A stretch of 64,000 nt of DNA from an uncultured bacterium. Its GTDB lineage: Bacteria; Bacillota; Clostridia; Lachnospirales; Lachnospiraceae. Below, in pieces: positions 58,917-64,000 of this stretch. Position numbers and translations under genes: made by a program. The stretch covers positions 9,450-73,449 of the forward strand of contig CAJMQE010000010.1 of the NCBI GenBank assembly GCA_905215405.1, read 5' to 3'. The notes under the pieces were generated by a model, which saw nothing but the letters and a program-made list of their open reading frames with translations, was not told the DNA's origin and ran no database searches. Numbering within the stretch: position 1 is the first letter of the stretch; the number at the start of each line of letters is the position of its first letter.

Positions 58917-59377
58917 ATGAAAAAGTTGTTATGGTGTCAAATGATTATGACCGTATAGATGGCAGAAATGCTTATCAATCTGACATCAAATGTTTAACGT
59001 TAGGTGCGCCTATGCGGGAAGAAAATAAAAAAATGCAGATTGCCGCACAGATTTGGAAAAATGATAAAGATGGTGAATTGATTTTGGCCCAGGAGCTGCC
59101 CATCCATCAAATATTTGATTTGATGATTTTTTTGTCCAGGACATTGCTTTACTTCAAGGAGGCTTACCGACTCCCCCTTTTATATGACCCGGAAAAACCC
59201 ACAGTGGAACGAGTTGGAGTACAAGGTGGGGTATTACCAGTAGAAGTGTGTGTAGACAATCAAAATATCAATGAGGACATCAAAGCATTTGCCCAAAGTT
59301 TAAATGATTTAGGAGAAATAATTGGAGAACGCAGGCGAGTGCTTAGCCGCATACTAGAAGAGTTGGAGTGTTACTAA
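58913..59377 (+). CDS. DUF6530-like protein
   Basis: A 154-aa protein of unknown function, which I associate with DUF6530. Conserved-looking blocks: VVMVSNDYDRIDGRNAYQSD, LPIHQIFDLMIFLSRTLLYF, RLPLLYDPEKPTVERVGVQG and GERRRVLSRILEELE. The start overlaps the upstream stop as ATGA (58913-58916), with AAGGAGG eight bases before. Translation coupling to GIY-YIG and to the AAA gene suggests one complex. Confidence 0.6.
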   Translation: MNEKVVMVSNDYDRIDGRNAYQSDIKCLTLGAPMREENKKMQIAAQIWKNDKDGELILAQELPIHQIFDLMIFLSRTLLYFKEAYRLPLLYDPEKPTVERVGVQGGVLPVEVCVDNQNINEDIKAFAQSLNDLGEIIGERRRVLSRILEELECY

Positions 59378-59379
59378 CA

Positions 59380-60570
59380 ATGAAAAAGACTTGTATTTTG
59401 TCACCGGACAGGCAGCTGACTGAAGAGGAACAGTCGCTTGTCTGGAAAAAGCCGCCTTCACATATTGAAAGTGAAGCAGAAAAACGAATATATGAAGAGA
59501 TCGTACGAAATTGGAATTGCGGTGAAATGAAAATTAGCACCATTTTGCTGGAAGGGGATGCTGGTTCGGGAAAAACCGAGATTGCCAAAGCTTTATCTGC
59601 TGATTTTAACCTGCCTTATACGAAAGTAACCTGTTTTGCAGATATGGATAAATCCGATGTCCTGGGTGCGATTCTTCCGGTGCTGTCAGAAGAAGATGGT
59701 CATTCTGATAAGGTTGAATATCGCTATTATCCTTCTGAGATTGTTCGTGCATATGAAAATGGATGGCTCTTGGAGATTCAGGAACCGACAGTGATTCGGG
59801 ATGCTGCTGTTTTAATGGCGCTAAATTCCGCATTAGAACCAGATGGCAGTCTAAACTTGCCAACTCGTATCGCGCATCGTCACCCTGATTTTATTGCGGT
59901 TATCACAACAAACCGCGGTTACAATGGCTTCCGGCCCTTAAATGAAGCTTTGCGAGATCGAGTGCAGCATGCAGAAAAACTAGATTTACCGCCTAAAGAA
60001 GTGATGATGGAGCGGGTTAAAGCTAAGACCGGTTATGAATCTGAACCTGTACTATCTCTTTTAGCTGAAACGATTATGGTGCTGGATGAGACAGCCCGCG
60101 CCAATGCCATTAAAGGTGTGGCCGGTATGCGTTCTTATATCTTTTGGGTGGATGCCGTTCAAAGTGGTGCCTCAATCCAAAAAAGTTTATATTATAAGGT
60201 GTTATACAAAATCACGACCGATCCGCAGGAGCTTGTTATTTTAGAGCAGGCACTGGCTAGTCATGGCTTGACAGAAAAGCTTGAGGAAATGGATCACATC
60301 TGTCAATCGCAAAAAGACGGAGAAAATCCTGAAGTAATGGAACTTAATATTACCGAAAACGGAGAATTCTCGGCCAATACAGATCAAGCTGATAAAAATG
60401 CAGTGCGTCTGAGAAAATCAGAAGACAGTGAGGGGCATTCTGATACGAGCAGTGATAAAAATACTGATATTTCAAGCAATGATAATGGAGAAAATGGCAC
60501 TCCATTCTATCATGAGCTCGATAAATCAGATACAACCGAATTACAAAAAAAGAATTTCGTAAACAGTTGA
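59380..60570 (+). CDS. MoxR-type AAA ATPase with acidic tail
   Basis: A 396-aa AAA_5/MoxR ATPase. Walker A LLEGDAGSGKTEIAKAL (~56-72), Walker B-region GWLLEIQEPTVIRDAAVLMA (~127-146), sensor AVITTNRGYNGFRPLNEAL and Arg finger NEALRDRV. The C-terminal ~80 residues are acidic and low-complexity (DSEGHSDTSSDKNTDISSND), like the linker of CobT/VWA proteins. The gene ends right after A AAA AAG (60546-60552), which can shift ribosomes into the VWA frame. Confidence 0.85.
   Translation: MKKTCILSPDRQLTEEEQSLVWKKPPSHIESEAEKRIYEEIVRNWNCGEMKISTILLEGDAGSGKTEIAKALSADFNLPYTKVTCFADMDKSDVLGAILPVLSEEDGHSDKVEYRYYPSEIVRAYENGWLLEIQEPTVIRDAAVLMALNSALEPDGSLNLPTRIAHRHPDFIAVITTNRGYNGFRPLNEALRDRVQHAEKLDLPPKEVMMERVKAKTGYESEPVLSLLAETIMVLDETARANAIKGVAGMRSYIFWVDAVQSGASIQKSLYYKVLYKITTDPQELVILEQALASHGLTEKLEEMDHICQSQKDGENPEVMELNITENGEFSANTDQADKNAVRLRKSEDSEGHSDTSSDKNTDISSNDNGENGTPFYHELDKSDTTELQKKNFVNS
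60546..60552 (+). promoter_or_regulatory. -1 frameshift heptamer A AAA AAG between AAA and VWA genes
   Basis: In the AAA frame the codons CAA AAA AAG place A AAA AAG at 60546-60552, the same heptamer as in E. coli dnaX. After a -1 slip the frame continues GAA TTT CGT AAA CAG TTG straight into the VWA protein. The VWA TTG start (60567) has no ribosome site. Confidence 0.55.
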
Positions 60571-61418
60571 ACAGGGAAGCACGGCAAAGTGTTCAAGGAA
60601 GTGTCCATGAAGATATTAAGTTGATTGTCCATCGTCCGGAAGTTACCTACCAGAACAGGGAAGAGTATAACCGTATGATGACAACTTTGATGCCAGTTAT
60701 TCGGGAATTAATCAGAAAAACAAATCCGCTGTTGGAGCATGAATTATCTGCTGAATTCGCGAAATCGAGGTTGTATGGCACAAAATTTTGTGCGGATCAG
60801 GTTGCCTCTATGGATTTTCGCACATTTGCCCGCAAGCGTCCGCCTGAGGAAGAACCCTCTATTGCGGTTGCTCTCAGGATTGATGAATCGGCTTCGATGT
60901 CAGCCTTTGGCCGATTAGAAGCTGCAAAGCAAGCTGCTGTTGCCTTGTATGAATTTTGCACAAGATGCGGTATTCCAATCATGGTCTACGGGGATACAGC
61001 AGACCGCTCCAAGCTTGAGCAAATGTCCATCCATGCCTATGTAGACTTTGAAAGCAAAGATGCAGATGAAAAATATGCTCTTATGAACATTCAGGCTCGC
61101 AGCAACAATCGGGATGGCATGGCATTGCGCATTATTTCCGATAGATTGCTTAATGCGCCCCAAAAATCCAAATTAATAATCAGCATCAGTGACGGGCAGC
61201 CTAAGGCTATGCCTGATTATTCAGGTGAAAAGGCAGCGTATGATATGAAAGATACTTTGCAGGAATTTAGGCGAAAAGGCCTCCAGTTCCTAGCTGCAGC
61301 CATTGGACAGGATAAGGAGGCCATCCGAGAACTTTACGGTGCTGAAAACACACTGGATATAACCGATTTGAAGCAGCTTCCAGCAAGGTTGGTACAAATA
61401 ATCGCAAGGTTCATGTAG
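60567..61418 (+). CDS. VWA-domain protein, CobT-like
   Basis: A 283-aa von Willebrand factor A protein. MIDAS residues are in ALRIDESASMSAFGRLEAAK (Asp-X-Ser-X-Ser), with KLIISISDGQPKAMPDYSG as the second metal loop and FLAAAIGQDKEAIRELYG near the end. The N-terminus NREARQSVQGSVHEDIKLIV fits the pre-VWA region of CobT-type proteins, whose acidic linker is here encoded in the AAA gene. It may be read as a 679-aa AAA-VWA fusion. MoxR-VWA pairs remodel protein complexes. Confidence 0.82.
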   Translation: MNREARQSVQGSVHEDIKLIVHRPEVTYQNREEYNRMMTTLMPVIRELIRKTNPLLEHELSAEFAKSRLYGTKFCADQVASMDFRTFARKRPPEEEPSIAVALRIDESASMSAFGRLEAAKQAAVALYEFCTRCGIPIMVYGDTADRSKLEQMSIHAYVDFESKDADEKYALMNIQARSNNRDGMALRIISDRLLNAPQKSKLIISISDGQPKAMPDYSGEKAAYDMKDTLQEFRRKGLQFLAAAIGQDKEAIRELYGAENTLDITDLKQLPARLVQIIARFM

Positions 61419-61423
61419 TATGA

Positions 61424-61429
61424 TATACT
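61424..61429 (+). promoter_or_regulatory. Extended -10 of the HTH-desulfoferrodoxin-like gene
   Basis: TGATATACT (TATACT 61424-61429) lies 23 bp before ATG 61452; -35 poor. The leader is short. Confidence 0.4.
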
Positions 61430-61451
61430 AAAGAGAAATGGAGGTGGTGGC

Positions 61452-62042
61452 ATGGACTGTGTGAAAATAGGCAATTTAATTGCCAAGCTACGAAAGGAAA
61501 AAAAACTTACCCAGAGAAATATTGCAGATGCACTGGGTATTCAAAATAAAACTGTTTCAAAATGGGAATGTGGTTTAGGATGTCCTGACCTATCGCTGTG
61601 GCCAGAACTATCTACTATTTTGGGTGTTGATATGAAACAGATGATGGAGGGTGAAATCACATCAAATAAGCCGGATAGCGGCAATATTGATAAAGTACGT
61701 TTTTACGTCTGTCCTTCCTGTGGAAATATTTTGGTGAGCACAGGAAGTGCCTCTATCTTCTGCTGCGGAAGAAAGTTAGAACGTATCTTGCCTACTGTTG
61801 CAACTATTGCACCAAAAATCACGGTAGAGGAAATAGATACTGATTACTTTGTCACTTTTGACCATCCAATGACCAAAGATCATTATCTTTCTTTTGTGGC
61901 CTGTGTTAAAAGTGACAGAGTATTTCTAAATCGCTTGTACCCAGAACAAAGTCCAACTTGTAGGTTTCCTATAACTACCGGTGGCAAACTATTTGTTTAT
62001 TGTATTAAGCATGGCTTATCGGTATATTCAGGTAATCTATAA
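61452..62042 (+). CDS. XRE regulator with desulfoferrodoxin-like C-terminus
   Basis: A 196-aa protein. XRE HTH at ~5-62 (IGNLIAKLRKEKKLTQRNIA, ALGIQNKTVSKWECGLGCPD). The C-terminal part has YVCPSCGNILVSTGSA, GRKLERILP and HPMTKDHYLSFVACVKSDRV, a zinc/iron-ribbon plus desulfoferrodoxin-like beta fold. Such hybrids are probably redox- or metal-responsive regulators. It is not clear whether it controls the upstream operon. Confidence 0.75.
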   Translation: MDCVKIGNLIAKLRKEKKLTQRNIADALGIQNKTVSKWECGLGCPDLSLWPELSTILGVDMKQMMEGEITSNKPDSGNIDKVRFYVCPSCGNILVSTGSASIFCCGRKLERILPTVATIAPKITVEEIDTDYFVTFDHPMTKDHYLSFVACVKSDRVFLNRLYPEQSPTCRFPITTGGKLFVYCIKHGLSVYSGNL

Positions 62043-62113
62043 TTAAATCAATATTATCTTCCTGAGATGTATATGTTTGTTGTACTGTCCGTGGCTTTTT
62101 TCAATTTTAAACG

Positions 62114-62142
62114 TTGTTTAAAACAACTTATTGTGTTAAAAT
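62114..62142 (+). promoter_or_regulatory. mef(A) promoter
   Basis: TTGTTT at 62114-62119 and TAAAAT at 62137-62142 with a 17-bp spacer, 40 bp before the leader peptide. Confidence 0.65.
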
Positions 62143-62182
62143 ATATGCTGATACAAATAAGAGTTTAGGAGGAACCGAAACT

Positions 62183-62209
62183 ATGACAGCCTCAATGCGT
62201 TTAAGATAA
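62183..62209 (+). CDS. mef leader peptide MTASMRLR
   Basis: An eight-residue frame reading MTASMRLR, preceded by AGGAGG. This is the leader peptide described for mef/mel (macrolide efflux) operons, where macrolide-stalled ribosomes allow read-through of the following attenuator. The match is exact from memory. Confidence 0.85.
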   Translation: MTASMRLR

Positions 62210-62223
62210 GCTGGCAATAAAAA

Positions 62224-62257
62224 AAGCAGAATCTATCCCCGATGATAGGCTTTTTTG
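62224..62257 (+). terminator. Attenuator terminator of mef(A)
   Basis: AAGC / CTATC pairs with GATAG / GCTT, followed by TTTTTT, 15 bp after the leader stop. Consistent with transcription attenuation. Confidence 0.75.
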
Positions 62258-62369
62258 TTGTGCTTATTTATACGATATTGAGCATTCATTAGTTACGGTG
62301 AGATATAAGTTATTTAACTATACCTTTATTTAACTATGTCTTTAATATGAATGTTTCCAAATTGTATGT

Positions 62370-62413
62370 ATGCAGACCAAAAGCCACATTGTGGATTTAG
62401 GCCTGCATTTTTT
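62370..62413 (+). terminator. Second hairpin upstream of mef(A)
   Basis: ATGCAGACC pairs with GGCCTGCAT around an inner CCACATTGTGG stem, then TTTTTT. A second terminator-like block before mef(A); the interval between the two holds no gene. Confidence 0.7.
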
Positions 62414-62475
62414 ATTGCCTAGAATGCTATTCAAAATAGAAATTCGAGTAAAATAATATGCAGGAGATAATATAA

Positions 62476-63693
62476 ATGGAAAAATACAACAATTGGAAAC
62501 TTAAGTTTTATACAATATGGGCAGGGCAGGCAGTATCATTAATCACTAGTGCTATCCTGCAAATGGCGATCATTTTTTACCTTACAGAGAAAACAGGATC
62601 TGCGATGGTCTTGTCTATGGCTTCACTAGTTGGTTTTTTACCCTATGCGGTCTTTGGACCAGCCATTGGTGTATTAGTGGATCGTCATGATAGGAAGAAG
62701 ATAATGATTGGTGCTGATTTAATTATCGCAGCAGCTGGGGCCGTGCTAGCTATTGTTGCATTGTATATGGAGTTACCTATCTGGATGGTTATGGTAGTAT
62801 TGTTTATCCGTAGCATTGGAACAGCTTTTCATACCCCGGCTCTCAATGCGGTTACGCCACTTTTAGTACCAGAAGAGCAGCTTACGAAATGTGCAGGCTA
62901 TAGTCAGTCTTTGCAGTCTATAAGCTATATTGTTAGTCCGGCGGTTGCAGCATTGTTATATTCTGTTTGGGAATTAAATGCTATTATTGCCATCGATGTA
63001 TTGGGTGCTATGATTGCGTCTATTACGGTAGCAATTGTACGTATTCCTAAGCTAGGCGATCAAGTGCAAAGCTTGAAACCAAATTTCATAAGAGAAATGA
63101 AAGAAGGAATGGCTGTACTACGGCAAAATAAAGGATTATTTGCTTTATTACTCGTTGGAACATTATATATGTTTGTTTATATGCCCATAAATGCATTATA
63201 TCCTTTAATCACTATGGAATATTTTAATGGTACACCGATGCATATTTCTATTACGGAGATTGCTTATGCCTCTGGTATGTTGATAGGGGGTCTATTATTA
63301 GGGTTATTTGGGAATTACCAAAAGCGAATCTTATTAATAACGGCATCCATTTTTATGATGGGGATAAGCTTAACCATTTCAGGATTACTTCCCCAAAGTG
63401 GATTTTTCATATTTGTAGTCTGCTGTGCAATAATGGGGCTTTCGGTTCCGTTTTACAGCGGTGTGCAAACAGCTCTTTTTCAGGAGAAAATTAAGCCTGA
63501 ATATTTAGGACGTGTATTTTCTTTAACTGGAAGTATCATGTCTCTTGCTATGCCAATTGGGTTAATTCTTTCTGGATTCTTTGCTGATAGAATCGGTGTA
63601 AATCATTGGTTTTTACTATCAGGTATTTTAATTATTTGCATTGCAATAGTTTGCCCAATGATAACTGAGATTAGAAAATTAGATGCAAAATAA
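62476..63693 (+). CDS. mef(A): Macrolide efflux MFS transporter Mef(A)
   Basis: A 405-aa major facilitator efflux pump for 14- and 15-membered macrolides, the exact length and sequence style of Mef(A)/Mef(E) as I remember them (MEKYNNWKLKFYTIWAGQAV; DRHDRKKIMIGADL as the MFS loop 2-3 motif; PEYLGRVFSLTGSIMSLAMP). About twelve hydrophobic segments. RBS is GGAG at 62464-62467. Normally an ABC-F gene msr(D)/mel follows; here a truncated nucleotidyltransferase does. Confidence 0.95.
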   Translation: MEKYNNWKLKFYTIWAGQAVSLITSAILQMAIIFYLTEKTGSAMVLSMASLVGFLPYAVFGPAIGVLVDRHDRKKIMIGADLIIAAAGAVLAIVALYMELPIWMVMVVLFIRSIGTAFHTPALNAVTPLLVPEEQLTKCAGYSQSLQSISYIVSPAVAALLYSVWELNAIIAIDVLGAMIASITVAIVRIPKLGDQVQSLKPNFIREMKEGMAVLRQNKGLFALLLVGTLYMFVYMPINALYPLITMEYFNGTPMHISITEIAYASGMLIGGLLLGLFGNYQKRILLITASIFMMGISLTISGLLPQSGFFIFVVCCAIMGLSVPFYSGVQTALFQEKIKPEYLGRVFSLTGSIMSLAMPIGLILSGFFADRIGVNHWFLLSGILIICIAIVCPMITEIRKLDAK

Positions 63694-63712
63694 AATAAAG
63701 GAGTGTGTTCGT

Positions 63713-63958
63713 ATGATATATAATATTATTCAATCAGTGACAGAAAAATTATCCTCTTTGCCTTATATAGAAGGCATCGTATTAGGGGGATCCCGTGCAA
63801 GAGGTACCCATACAGAGGATTCTGATATAGATATCGGAATTTATTACAATCAAGAATCATTTGACCTGACAGCGATTAACCAAATTGCTACAGAGTTGGA
63901 TGATGAGAATAGAAACAACCTTGTTGTACCTCCCGGAGCGTGGGGTCAATGTTGTTAA
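63713..63958 (+). pseudogene. Truncated nucleotidyltransferase
   Basis: An 81-aa N-terminal piece of a nucleotidyltransferase: GIVLGGSRARGTHTEDSDID with the GS and DXD catalytic motif intact. The frame breaks after VVPPGAWG, where homologues continue, and ends QCC stop at 63958, so the substrate part is lost. ATG 63713 has AAAGGAG upstream. Sequence after 63958 is a different, unidentified stretch to the window end. Confidence 0.7.
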
Positions 63959-64000
63959 GTTAAGGATTCAAAGAGAAGTTAGTATCGTTTGCGATATTAA

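Noticed and set aside
1..64000. tRNA or rRNA genes
   Set aside because: No cloverleaf, CCA-flanked or rRNA-like stretch was recognised by eye.

Overview
The window looks like a low-GC Gram-positive gut anaerobe, most likely a Lachnospiraceae/Clostridia-type Firmicute. Support: AGGAGG-type ribosome binding sites, AT-rich extended -10 promoters, prophage families typical of that group, and a chromosomal remnant at 57.2-57.5 kb whose product matches from memory the C-terminal tail of the 23S rRNA (uracil-5-)-methyltransferase RumA/RlmD of these bacteria. No rRNA or tRNA gene and no CRISPR array was seen.

Layout. (1) 0-9 kb, defence-like cargo: the 3' end of a DNA methyltransferase gene convergent with a BstXI-like HNH endonuclease; a plus-strand run of ASCH, EVE-Mrr, HhH-glycosylase-like, SRA/YDG and small Cys proteins; a promoter carrying a perfect LexA-type box; a DUF262 protein; a zinc-finger protein; a small Cys-rich protein followed by a large hairpin. 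(2) 9.2-27.3 kb, prophage replication and accessory genes: HTH, DUF4406-like, MazF-like, DUF2800, DUF2815, family A DNA polymerase, VapE primase-helicase, VRR-NUC, SNF2 helicase, ArpU-like regulator, SymE-like protein, HNH nuclease, radical SAM enzyme, ParB-methyltransferase fusion, amidoligase, then small gene cassettes that each follow a repeated leader element. (3) 27.4-47 kb, packaging, head, tail and lysis genes of an HK97-type siphovirus, with a self-contained extra gene between terminase and portal and a canonical -1 frameshift site in the tail chaperone gene. (4) 47.3-57.1 kb, lysogeny and integration: two overlapping large serine recombinases on plus; a compact minus operon of a third recombinase, two proteins sharing that recombinase's C-terminal domain and two ParB-fold proteins; two divergent XRE regulators; an SMI1/KNR4 plus HNH toxin-immunity-like pair. 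(5) 57.2-64 kb, right flank: the rumA 3' remnant (probable att junction), a decayed IS4-like transposase, a GIY-YIG / DUF6530-like / MoxR-AAA / VWA operon with an A AAA AAG slippery site joining the last two, an HTH-desulfoferrodoxin-like regulator, then mef(A) with its attenuator leader peptide and a truncated nucleotidyltransferase.

How it fits together. The prophage reads left to right from early genes to lysin, then recombinases and the lysogeny switch, and ends at the rumA remnant. The left half of rumA is not in the window, so the element probably extends beyond base 1 and the 0-9 kb cargo probably rides on it. The strongest candidates for undescribed biology are the recombinase/ParB operon (49.9-54.7 kb), the ASCH-Mrr-HhH-SRA cluster (1.7-5 kb), the GIY-YIG/MoxR/VWA operon (58.6-61.4 kb) and the repeated leader cassettes (25.9-27.3 kb). 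Product names come from reading motifs by eye, without database searches.
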